Below are positions 12,502 through 18,785 of a stretch of 18,785 nt of DNA, one piece after another. A model generated the notes under the pieces. It saw nothing but the letters and a program-made list of their open reading frames with translations. It searched no databases and was not told where the DNA came from. This DNA comes from Microcaldota archaeon (lineage in GTDB: Archaea > Micrarchaeota > Micrarchaeia > Burarchaeales > Fermentimicrarchaeaceae), in the NCBI GenBank assembly GCA_026396455.1, contig JAPLWT010000009.1, positions 1 to 18,785 on the forward strand, read 5' to 3'. Position numbers and translations under genes: made by a program. How positions within the stretch are numbered: position 1 is the stretch's first letter; the number at the start of each line of letters is the position of its first letter.

Positions 12502-13716
12502 CTAAGAGCCGAATATCTTGGTTTTGCCTATGAAGCTGAGCATTAGCGGCATCACATCCAACCCGCCGATATGCCCGAGCCCGCCCTTCATGCAGGATAT
12601 CTCATCAAACCTCCTCACGTCATCAACCCTCACCCCCTCCCCGTATACGGCTATGGGCAAGGGGTCCGCGGAGTGGTTCTTCAGCGCGCAAGGAGTGCTG
12701 TGGTCCCCGCTGAGTATGATGTACGCTTCTGTCTTGAGCAGGGGCTTTATTGCCTTGTCGATTTTTTCAACCATCTTCACCTTTCCTTTTACATCCCCGT
12801 CATGGCTGAAGTTGTCGGTTGCCTTTATGTGCAGGAAAATTATATCATATTCACCGAGAGCGCTCTTCACTGCCGCAACTTTTGCCGCAAGGTTCGTGTC
12901 GGCTGTTCCCGTAGCTCCTTCCACATCAATTATATCCATTCCTACCGCCTTTGCGACTCCTTTGTACAGCGCACCTCCAGCAACGCATGCACTCTTCACC
13001 CCGTATCTCTCCTGCAGTGAATCGAGCCTGCTGTAGGCACCCGAGCCCCTCGCAAGAACTATGTCGGCAGGAGGCTTTCCCTTCTTCTCCCTCTCTACGT
13101 TTATTGGATTGTCCTTCAAAACCTCGTGCGACAGCTCAGTGAACCTGTTGAGTACGAAAGCAGTCCTCTTGGCCTCCATGGTCCCATCCAACGGCTTGGA
13201 CTTCATCACGGACATATTCGACTCGTGCGGATCCACGTCTGAGACGTTTCTCGAAAGCCCTTCACCCCTCAGCACAAGCACCCCCCTGTGCTCCGTAGTT
13301 GCCTTGAACACAATCTCCGTGCTATCCACCTTCTGGCCGTTAAGCCCCTTTGCAAGCTCTGCCCCAACACCGCTTATCCTTCCAGCTCTCCTGTCCGTGA
13401 CAACCATCCTGTCGTTAACAGTTGCAAAATTGCACCTGAATGCAATATCGCCATCCTCAAGCTCCAAGCCCGCACCAAGCGCCTCATATACCCCTCTTCC
13501 CTGGTAATAAGTGTGCGGGTCATAGCTGAAAAGGGCAAGGTGTGCGGTATCACTTCCGGGTATCACACCAGGGGCTATTGTATGCATCATGCCAGTTATG
13601 CCCTTGGAGGCAAGCATATTCATGTTAGGTCTCCGCGCCATCTGCAGAGGGGTTCTCCCCTTGATCTGCCTGTCGCCTAACCCATCGCATATTATTAAAA
13701 TAGCCTTACCCGCCAT
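12502..13716 (-). CDS. apgM: 2,3-bisphosphoglycerate-independent phosphoglycerate mutase, archaeal type
   Basis: The enzyme interconverts 3- and 2-phosphoglycerate in glycolysis and gluconeogenesis. The 404-residue protein belongs to the alkaline-phosphatase superfamily: MAGKAILIICDGLGDRQ with metal Asp11, catalytic Ser55 in GVIPGSDTAHLALF, YQGRGVYEALGAGLEL, RCNFATVNDRMVVTDRRAGR, HIKATDNFSHDGD and SGDHSTPCALKNHSADP for the second metal cluster, and GGLGHIGGLDVMPLML near the end. Length fits ApgM (about 400), not bacterial iPGM (about 510). ATG 13716 has AGAGGTGA 5 nt upstream. The leader is long for this genome and holds two hairpins derived from a mobile-element-like end. It is followed by archease in the same operon. 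Confidence 0.96.
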   Translation of the reverse strand: MAGKAILIICDGLGDRQIKGRTPLQMARRPNMNMLASKGITGMMHTIAPGVIPGSDTAHLALFSYDPHTYYQGRGVYEALGAGLELEDGDIAFRCNFATVNDRMVVTDRRAGRISGVGAELAKGLNGQKVDSTEIVFKATTEHRGVLVLRGEGLSRNVSDVDPHESNMSVMKSKPLDGTMEAKRTAFVLNRFTELSHEVLKDNPINVEREKKGKPPADIVLARGSGAYSRLDSLQERYGVKSACVAGGALYKGVAKAVGMDIIDVEGATGTADTNLAAKVAAVKSALGEYDIIFLHIKATDNFSHDGDVKGKVKMVEKIDKAIKPLLKTEAYIILSGDHSTPCALKNHSADPLPIAVYGEGVRVDDVRRFDEISCMKGGLGHIGGLDVMPLMLSFIGKTKIFGS

Positions 13717-13738
13717 AAAATCACCTCTAAATCACAAG

Positions 13739-13777
13739 GAAGTCCGCAGACTTCAGTCGTGGGTGGTTTACCAACCC
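13739..13777 (+). mobile_element. IS200/IS605-like right-end remnant (solo) in the apgM leader
   Basis: GACTTCAGTCGTGGGTGG at 13749-13766, preceded by GAAGTC and followed by TTTACCAACCC, closely resembles the 3' ends of archaeal IS200/IS605-type (TnpB-carrying) elements, whose common form is a CCCACGAC...GTCGTGGG hairpin before a GGTTCAC-like end. The canonical left arm is altered here; instead a perfect GAAGTC-CGCA-GACTTC hairpin (13739-13754) and a bulged GGGTGG/CCAACCC hairpin (13761-13777) exist. No tnpA or tnpB is present. Match is from memory of such ends, so moderate confidence. Confidence 0.4.
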
Positions 13778-13794
13778 GTAGTAATTTAGCATCA

Positions 13795-13805
13795 ATTAAT
13801 ATAAA
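13795..13805. promoter_or_regulatory. TATA box shared by the ABC permease and apgM promoters
   Basis: The AT-rich box ending in TAATATAAA is 28 nt before ATG 13829 on the plus strand (leaderless start for the permease). Read on the minus strand it could also give apgM a leader of about 55-60 nt. Confidence 0.5.
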
Positions 13806-13828
13806 GATTGTTCGTAAAAATACGTTTG

Positions 13829-15913
13829 ATGCAGATTCGGAGGGGTCTTCTCATAAAAATTATTATAAGCCTAGCGGTCCTGCTGCTCATCGCATCTCTC
13901 GTCACTCATAAGCAGTTCCCGGAGTGGGTTGGGGAGATCCAGAGTAACCCAAATACCCCAAACCTGCCATACTTCGTCCTCAGGACAATGCTGCGGATGA
14001 TTGCCGCCTATATCCTCGTGGTGATATTCGGCATAACCTACGGGCTGATCGCAGGCCTCTATGAGAAGCCCAGAAAGGTAATGCTACCGCTTCTTGACAT
14101 ACTGCAGTCGATACCTGTACTGGGCTACCTGCCAGCTGCCATACTCTTCTTCATCAACCTCTTCCCAGGCGAGCTGGGTGTTGAGATAGCCTCGGTACTG
14201 CTCATCTTCACAGGAGAAGTCTGGGCGGTCACTTTCGGGGTTTACGGTGCAGTGAGAAACCTGCCAGAAGATTTGAAGAGCGTAGGCAGGGCTTTCGGGC
14301 TGAACGGCTTCGTGTACCTGAGGAAGTTGCTCCTCCCATTCATATTCCCCTCATTCATAACAGGCAGCATACTGGCCTGGGGCGGAGGCTGGTATTTCCT
14401 TGTCGCATGCGAATTCATGACATTTGGTAGGGAGACTTACACCCTGCCGGGTATTGGCTATTACCTCGCAAGCTCAGTGTACGTGCAGCACAGCATAGTA
14501 TGCGCCCTTTTCGGCCTGGCGATTTTCGTGCTGCTCATATTCTCCATTGACAAGCTCGTCTGGGCCCCCCTCATGGAATACTCCGAGAAGTTCAAGGTGC
14601 AGACTCTGGAGGGAGCAGAACCGCGCAGGAAGACAACCTCCCACCTGGCGCTTTTCATAGAGTACATATTCGACAGGCTTGACGACCTTCAGGATGCCCT
14701 TCGCGAGCTGCGCATAATGCAGAGGATTCACCAGCGGGTCAAGCTTCCTGACATAAAATTTGCTGACATACAATTTGAGCTGCATACAGTCGAAACAATG
14801 ATTGACCCGAGGAAGATGAGGATACGCAACCTGGTGCTCTTCTCAATCCTATTTGCGGTTGTCATGTATTTTGTCGGGCTTTTTGTTGCAGCATCACTCC
14901 AAAAACCTCTCTCCAACTTTGAGTTGTCAATTCACAACCATCCCGAGGTATACTCCCTCCCATGGCTCACCCTGAGTTCAGTAGCCAGAATATTCGTGGC
15001 TTATGTCATAGCTCTTGTCTGGACTCTTGCCGCAGCAATAATAATAACGCGAAGCAAGACGCTCTCGGGCATCTTCATGCCGCTCTTTGACATCGGCCAG
15101 TCAGTGCCTGCACTGGCGCTGTTCCCCTTCATAATAATAGTTGTCTTCAAGTACCTTGGGACTGGTTCCCTTGGGGTGGAGACGGCATCCGTATTGCTTC
15201 TGCTGACAGGCACGCAGTGGTATCTCCTCTTCAATCTCATCGGGGCCATAAGACATATTCCAGGAGACATCACTGAGGCTGCCAACTGCTTCGGAATAAA
15301 GGACTGGAAGTTTGTGAGATATGTCATACTGCCTGCTGTATTCCCAGCGATAATTGTGGGAAGCATACAAGCGTGGGGCGGTGCCTGGAATGCCAGCATA
15401 GTCAGCGAATACATAAACTACGGCGGCCATATCCCATTTGAGGCGAACTACTCTAGTGTGGTGCTGACCAACATAACCGCAACCGTCAATGATAAAATCA
15501 CAACAATACCATGCGCTGCAGGGACATGCAACGGGATGCTAGAGGTGGATGGGGTTGGCATGCACAACGCATCGCTGGAGCTGCGCTCAATTTCAGGGAG
15601 CATGCTCATCCCGCTTGCTCTCAATGTGAGCGAGGTGGGGCAGAGTGCAACTTCTGGCAACCCCGTAAAACTGCCCTTCTACTCCGGCTATGTGACTCTC
15701 ATCAACCCGCTGAATGGCTCATCATCGCCACTGCATCCTTACTCTGTTCCTGGACTTGGAGCCTTCATAAGCCAGGCTACTGCAGAATGGGGAGACCCCT
15801 GGCTTGTCACACTGGCAATAGCCACGATGTCCCTCACAATAATCCTGCTGAACCGCATCGTATGGAGTTACCTCTTTGCAAAAGCAGAAAGATATAAATT
15901 CGAAATGACTTAA
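13829..15913 (+). CDS. Fused double permease of a nitrate/sulfonate/taurine-type ABC importer
   Basis: The 694-residue protein joins two BPD_transp_1 (SsuC/TauC/NrtB-like) permease domains: residues about 1-255 and about 345-690, linked by a charged, helical cytoplasmic segment. Each half has the LLDILQSIPVLGYLPA / LFDIGQSVPALALFPF motif, an EAA-type loop that contacts the ATPase (LPEDLKSVGRAFGLNGFVYL; IPGDITEAANCFGIKDWKFV) and FP..ITGSILAWGGGW-like helices. The second half is interrupted between EYINYGG (about 530) and YSVPGLG (638) by about 100 extra extracellular residues holding five N-x-S/T sequons and a CAAGTC Cys pair; the first half (EFMTFG...YTLPGIG) lacks it. The substrate is unknown. 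Start ATG 13829 follows a TATA box; the TTG at 13808 would lie before the transcription start. The ATPase gene follows after 15 nt. Confidence 0.92.
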   Translation: MQIRRGLLIKIIISLAVLLLIASLVTHKQFPEWVGEIQSNPNTPNLPYFVLRTMLRMIAAYILVVIFGITYGLIAGLYEKPRKVMLPLLDILQSIPVLGYLPAAILFFINLFPGELGVEIASVLLIFTGEVWAVTFGVYGAVRNLPEDLKSVGRAFGLNGFVYLRKLLLPFIFPSFITGSILAWGGGWYFLVACEFMTFGRETYTLPGIGYYLASSVYVQHSIVCALFGLAIFVLLIFSIDKLVWAPLMEYSEKFKVQTLEGAEPRRKTTSHLALFIEYIFDRLDDLQDALRELRIMQRIHQRVKLPDIKFADIQFELHTVETMIDPRKMRIRNLVLFSILFAVVMYFVGLFVAASLQKPLSNFELSIHNHPEVYSLPWLTLSSVARIFVAYVIALVWTLAAAIIITRSKTLSGIFMPLFDIGQSVPALALFPFIIIVVFKYLGTGSLGVETASVLLLLTGTQWYLLFNLIGAIRHIPGDITEAANCFGIKDWKFVRYVILPAVFPAIIVGSIQAWGGAWNASIVSEYINYGGHIPFEANYSSVVLTNITATVNDKITTIPCAAGTCNGMLEVDGVGMHNASLELRSISGSMLIPLALNVSEVGQSATSGNPVKLPFYSGYVTLINPLNGSSSPLHPYSVPGLGAFISQATAEWGDPWLVTLAIATMSLTIILLNRIVWSYLFAKAERYKFEMT

Positions 15914-15928
15914 ACCTAGAGTGAAAGC

Positions 15929-16696
15929 ATGGCTCCTATACTAAGCATAAAAAACCTCAGCAAGACCTTTCAGCAGAACGGCACTAAGGTAAAAGTTCTC
16001 AACAACGTCACCTTCGATGTCCAGGAGCACGAGTTCATCTGCATAGTGGGGCAGAGCGGTTGCGGCAAGAGCACCCTGCTGAGGATTATTGCAGGCCTTG
16101 AGAAACCCAGTTCAGGGGAAATGCTCTTCAGAGGAACTCCAATTGACGGTTCAGACCCCAAAAGGGCGACCATGATATTTCAGACCTTTGCGCTTTTCCC
16201 CTGGCTGAATGTGAGAGAGAATATAGAGCTTGGGCTTGAGGTGCTCGGCATCCCGAAAATAAGGAGGCATGCCCTGGTAAACCATTACCTGAAGATTACC
16301 GACCTTGAGAAATTCGAGCATTCCTACCCCTCCGAACTCTCAGGAGGGATGAAGCAGAGGGTCGGCATAGCCCGCGCCCTTGCGGTTGAGCCCGAGATGC
16401 TGCTCATGGACGAGCCATTCTCCGCGCTTGACGCGCTCACTGCCCAAATCCTGAGGCAGGATGTGCTTGACATATGGAAGGACACAAGGACGCCCACCAA
16501 CACCTTCCTCATGATAACCCATCTCATCTCCGAAGCTGTTTTCATGGCAGACAGGGTCATTGTGCTCTCAAAAAGGCCTGCAAAAGTCATAGGTGATATA
16601 CCCATAGACATACCTCACCCGAGATCAGAGCACGAGAGAGACCCTGCTTTCTATGAAATCTCCGATAGGATAAAGAATCTCATCATGACCGAATGA
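15929..16696 (+). CDS. ABC importer ATP-binding protein (SsuB/TauB/NrtD-like)
   Basis: The 255-residue ATPase is complete: Walker A GQSGCGKST (41-49), Q-loop Gln85 in MIFQTFALFPWLNV, signature LSGGMKQRVGIARA (137-150), Walker B LLMDEPFSALD (158-168) and the switch His198 in MITHLISEAVFMADR. The sequence, including the ALFPWLNVRENI stretch and the end KRPAKVIGDIPIDIPHPRS, is that of the nitrate/sulfonate/bicarbonate subfamily, matching its permease. It powers import through the double permease encoded immediately upstream, on which it would sit as a homodimer. A weak GAGTGA precedes ATG 15929. No substrate-binding protein gene lies in the window. Confidence 0.95.
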   Translation: MAPILSIKNLSKTFQQNGTKVKVLNNVTFDVQEHEFICIVGQSGCGKSTLLRIIAGLEKPSSGEMLFRGTPIDGSDPKRATMIFQTFALFPWLNVRENIELGLEVLGIPKIRRHALVNHYLKITDLEKFEHSYPSELSGGMKQRVGIARALAVEPEMLLMDEPFSALDALTAQILRQDVLDIWKDTRTPTNTFLMITHLISEAVFMADRVIVLSKRPAKVIGDIPIDIPHPRSEHERDPAFYEISDRIKNLIMTE

Positions 16697-16698
16697 GC

Positions 16699-17712
16699 CT
16701 ACCTGCACCTTCTCGTTTCAAGGTTGCATGTGGAGCCGGCGCAGTCCCAGTCTCCGCTGCACGGGATGTTAATCTGGACGCATGTATACAGTGTTGGGCT
16801 GCCAGGAGTCAGGTCGCATACGTGGTCTACGCCGCACTCACTGTTTGAGCCGCACATTCCGCCCATTGTCACGCAGTCGTGGTTGCTGTTGCACGACTGC
16901 CATCCTCCGCAGTTGCTGTTAATTGAACATTTTCCTGGGTTTGGCTCGCATCTGTGATTTACGCCGTTGCATGTTGTCCACGAGCCGCAGTCCTTCGCAT
17001 CGTTGCAGTAATCCCTCTTCGCCTTGCAGAGCAGCGAGTTCAAGTCGCAGAGCTGCCAGCTTTCGCAGCTCGAGTCATTCAGGCAGTAGCCCGCCTTAAG
17101 GCTGCATTTGTGTTCCCCAGAGCAAACATACCTCGAATCGCAATCCAAATCGTTGTTGCAGAACCCCTTCTTTGCAACGCAGAAATGGTTGCCCGTGTTG
17201 CATGTCTGCCACCTCTCGCAGTCAAAATTCTCAGTGCAGTATCCTGCGGTTGCAACGCACAGCTTTGTTATGCTGTCGCACGCCTGCCAGTTCCCGCAGT
17301 CGTAATCATCTGAGCAGAAGCCGGTTTTTGCCACGCACCTGTGCTTGCTTATGTCGCAGTCCTCCCATCTTTCGCACTGGGAATCGGAATCGCACCTGTT
17401 CGCCTTCACCTCGCACTTGCTTGTGGAGTTATCGCAGAACTGCCAATCCTTGCAGTCGTAGTTGTCAAGGCAGAACCCTCCCCTGAACTCGCACTTGTGA
17501 TTTAAGAGGTTGCATCCCTTTCTCGAATCCGTGCAGTCGACATCTGCAGCGCAGTAGCCTTCCCTCACAACGCACTTTCCGCTCTTCTGGTTGCACATCT
17601 GCCAGTCCTTGCAACCACTGTCCGCCTTGCATGTTGTTGCACCCGTATTTGTGCATCCGAAAATAGTGAGTGAAACCATTAGCAAAAGAACGAGCGTGAT
17701 AGTGTTTCTCAT
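16699..17712 (-). CDS. Cys-rich lipoprotein of twelve four-Cys modules
   Basis: The 337-residue protein has a signal peptide with lipobox (LTIFGC, Cys20), then twelve modules of about 26 residues from Cys28 to the C-terminus. The module is C-x5-C-x5-C-x6-C, written GYCxxDxDCxxWQxCDxxxxxC; 48 module cysteines plus the lipid Cys make 49 in all. The spacing resembles the N-terminal Cys-rich domain of Dickkopf proteins and small disulfide-knot repeats. It should be exported, disulfide-bonded and anchored at the outer face of the membrane, perhaps as an adhesion or binding stalk (inference). ATG 17712 is preceded by GGAGGG at 5-nt spacing. It converges on the ABC ATPase gene, leaving 2 bp between stops. 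Confidence 0.85.
   Translation of the reverse strand: MRNTITLVLLLMVSLTIFGCTNTGATTCKADSGCKDWQMCNQKSGKCVVREGYCAADVDCTDSRKGCNLLNHKCEFRGGFCLDNYDCKDWQFCDNSTSKCEVKANRCDSDSQCERWEDCDISKHRCVAKTGFCSDDYDCGNWQACDSITKLCVATAGYCTENFDCERWQTCNTGNHFCVAKKGFCNNDLDCDSRYVCSGEHKCSLKAGYCLNDSSCESWQLCDLNSLLCKAKRDYCNDAKDCGSWTTCNGVNHRCEPNPGKCSINSNCGGWQSCNSNHDCVTMGGMCGSNSECGVDHVCDLTPGSPTLYTCVQINIPCSGDWDCAGSTCNLETRRCR
16702..17637 (-). repeat. Twelve tandem 26-residue (about 78-bp) Cys modules
   Basis: Modules start at about every 78 bp from 17637 downwards. Most keep DC..WQ.C; modules 2, 7, 11 and 12 lose the Trp. Module 11 is lengthened between its third and fourth Cys. Nucleotide divergence between modules is high, so the array is old rather than recently amplified. 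Confidence 0.85.
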
Positions 17713-17756
17713 TCCATCCCTCCGTTAGTACACTTCCCAAATTATTGCTCAATTTC

Positions 17757-17768
17757 AATTTATAAAGG
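17757..17768 (-). promoter_or_regulatory. TATA box of the Cys-rich lipoprotein
   Basis: Minus-strand CCTTTATAAATT is about 50 nt before ATG 17712, giving a leader of about 25 nt that includes the GGAGGG SD site (17718-17723). Confidence 0.55.
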
Positions 17769-17834
17769 TTATGTCACTCCCTTGCATTATCCGGGCATCT
17801 TCTGAAGTAATTAAGTTATTTTAACGTAGCCTTA

Positions 17835-17846
17835 GATTTAAATATT
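17835..17846 (+). promoter_or_regulatory. TATA box of the 255-residue unknown gene
   Basis: GATTTAAATATT is centred about 27 nt before ATG 17867, with no SD site between. It is divergent from the Cys-rich lipoprotein promoter 70 bp away. Confidence 0.55.
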
Positions 17847-17866
17847 AAGAAAGGCATAAATTTGAC

Positions 17867-18634
17867 ATGGCGATATCGCAGAAATTGAATCCGGACCAGA
17901 CGAACGAGGCGAAGCGTGATGAGATGCATATAACTCTGGATGTCCACGCTAACAGAATACTAAAATCCATGAAACTTGACCCCACCTTCGAGAATAAAAA
18001 GCTCCTCCATGGCCTGGCCGAGTTACTGTATGATTATTCCACTAAAGCGACAGTTGATGCCAGAGCCCCTTCCGGTTTATCTGAATCAGTTATACATGCA
18101 TTTGACACTTTAGCACAAACAGGCGCGGTAAGGTCAACTGAAGACCTCAAAGGAATGCTTAGACTAACTTCATCATACGCGCTACAACTTTCCCAACCTA
18201 GTATCCCAACATACTACCCCAATCCATTGAATCTATTTGAGGATACATGCCCCTTGTTGGAAAAGGCCGGATTTTTTGATTCCTCAAAGGGCCCAAATGT
18301 CAGAACCGAACTTTTCGGAAACCTGTCAGAACATCCATTTGTCATTAATTACATAAACTACTTCCCGCCTGATAAACTGTCCCAGCTTGACCCCAAATGC
18401 TTCTCATACCAACTGGTTGATCTTGCTGACAAGGATCTGAATGAAATTGAGACAAGGTTCGGTCTGCAGCAGTTTCCCAGAGATGAGCTGATGAGGTCAG
18501 CGCCTTATTGCAAGCACAATGAGGAAATACTTGATAAAATGCCACCGGAAGAGCAACGGCGATACATATACCTCACACAATTTATAGCCAAGGAGGCGGC
18601 TCAGAGGAATCGGCGGGATGTTATCCACCTCTGA
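17867..18634 (+). CDS. Soluble protein of unknown function (255 residues)
   Basis: I do not recognise a family. The protein has no signal peptide or membrane segment. Residues 1-60 are charged and helical (MHITLDVHANRILKSMKLDP), followed by alternating helices and Pro/Tyr-rich turns (PSIPTYYPNPLNLFEDTCPL; LFGNLSEHPFVINYINYFPP), then an acidic-basic C-terminal helix bundle ending KEAAQRNRRDVIHL. The repeated Leu/helix spacing suggests an all-alpha fold. Codon use is less biased and more AT-rich than the housekeeping genes, like the genes at 114 and 11105, so it may belong to the lineage-specific set. The start at ATG 17867 fits the TATA spacing. Confidence 0.65.
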   Translation: MAISQKLNPDQTNEAKRDEMHITLDVHANRILKSMKLDPTFENKKLLHGLAELLYDYSTKATVDARAPSGLSESVIHAFDTLAQTGAVRSTEDLKGMLRLTSSYALQLSQPSIPTYYPNPLNLFEDTCPLLEKAGFFDSSKGPNVRTELFGNLSEHPFVINYINYFPPDKLSQLDPKCFSYQLVDLADKDLNEIETRFGLQQFPRDELMRSAPYCKHNEEILDKMPPEEQRRYIYLTQFIAKEAAQRNRRDVIHL

Positions 18635-18646
18635 CCTGTCATACCC

Positions 18647-18668
18647 GATTATATATAACCTTTAAAAA
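18647..18668 (+). promoter_or_regulatory. Promoter of the gene at the window end
   Basis: The AT-rich run ATTATATATAA, and a second box CTTTAAAAAC, lie 33-54 nt before ATG 18701. The SD-like GGTGGT (18691-18696) stands 4 nt before the start codon. Confidence 0.45.
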
Positions 18669-18700
18669 CATTTGACAGCATAAAATAGTTGGTGGTATTT

Positions 18701-18785
18701 ATGGAAACTGCTGTTGCGACTAATAAGCAAGAACCAGCGAAAGTATTCAGGTACGAAACCAAATACGGAGATCATATTGAAATGA
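18701..18785 (+). CDS. 5' end of an unidentified gene, cut by the window end
   Basis: An open frame begins METAVATNKQEPAKVFRYET and runs to the last base (28 codons). The ATG has GGTGGT 4 nt upstream and a TATA box further up, so a real gene start is likely. Too little is visible to name a family; the first residues are polar with no signal peptide. Confidence 0.5.
   Translation, partial: METAVATNKQEPAKVFRYETKYGDHIEM

Noticed and set aside
12518..13507. Several long plus-strand open frames opposite apgM
   Set aside because: They are shadows of the ApgM coding sequence, rich in Ser/Pro with no family motifs.
16724..17486. Plus-strand open frames opposite the Cys-rich gene
   Set aside because: They arise from the reverse complement of the repeated Cys modules and show no independent signals.
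16702..17637. Regular 78-bp periodicity suggesting a CRISPR-like or minisatellite array
   Set aside because: The period is explained by protein modules; the repeat units are diverged at the DNA level and there are no constant repeats with unique spacers.

Overview
The window is archaeal chromosomal DNA. The markers seen directly are ribosomal protein S8e, the KEOPS subunit Cgi121, archease, archaeal-type phosphoglycerate mutase (ApgM), CTP-dependent riboflavin kinase (DUF120), an XPF-type nuclease and a stand-alone TRAM protein. Many genes have an AT-rich TATA-like box centred about 25-28 nt before the ATG and no Shine-Dalgarno (SD) site, as expected for leaderless archaeal mRNAs; others have clear GGAGG/GAGGTG sites. 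Gene packing, many small single-domain proteins and secreted Cys-rich or lipobox proteins fit a DPANN-type lineage (for example Micrarchaeota or Diapherotrites), but that placement is inference.

Layout. 1-1304: a divergent SelO-like pseudokinase preceded by repeated TGCAC(A/C)TAA boxes. 1384-2013: a class I methyltransferase. 2047-3979: a tight cluster of an unknown helical protein, an overlapping PIN-domain protein and a helicase-less XPF/ERCC4 nuclease with an N-terminal PIP-like motif. 4019-4939: cgi121 and rps8e, divergent. 4999-5631: an unknown helical protein. 5684-8020 (minus strand): trxB with an altered active site, a two-helix membrane protein, ribK and a TRAM protein with a long leader. 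8098-9829: an MBL-fold RNA nuclease, cutA overlapping by 1 nt, and a double-ACT protein. 9903-9975 (minus): tRNA-Gln(CUG). 9991-12055: two divergent unknown genes, one a lipoprotein. 12068-13716 (minus): apgM and archease. 13829-16696: an ABC importer made of one fused double permease and an ATPase. 16699-17712 (minus): a lipoprotein with 12 four-Cys modules. 17867-18634: an unknown gene. 18701-end: the start of another gene.

Much of the content is information processing and RNA metabolism (S8e, Cgi121, tRNA-Gln, archease, MBL nuclease, TRAM, PIN, XPF), mixed with central metabolism (ApgM, RibK) and envelope functions. There is no CRISPR array, integrase or intact transposon. The only mobile-element trace is a short IS200/IS605-like right-end remnant in the apgM leader. 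The most unusual items are the ABC permease with a roughly 100-residue extracellular insertion carrying five N-glycosylation sequons and no binding protein nearby, the 12-module Cys-rich lipoprotein, the one-Cys thioredoxin-reductase homologue and the SelO-like pseudokinase lacking its catalytic Asp.
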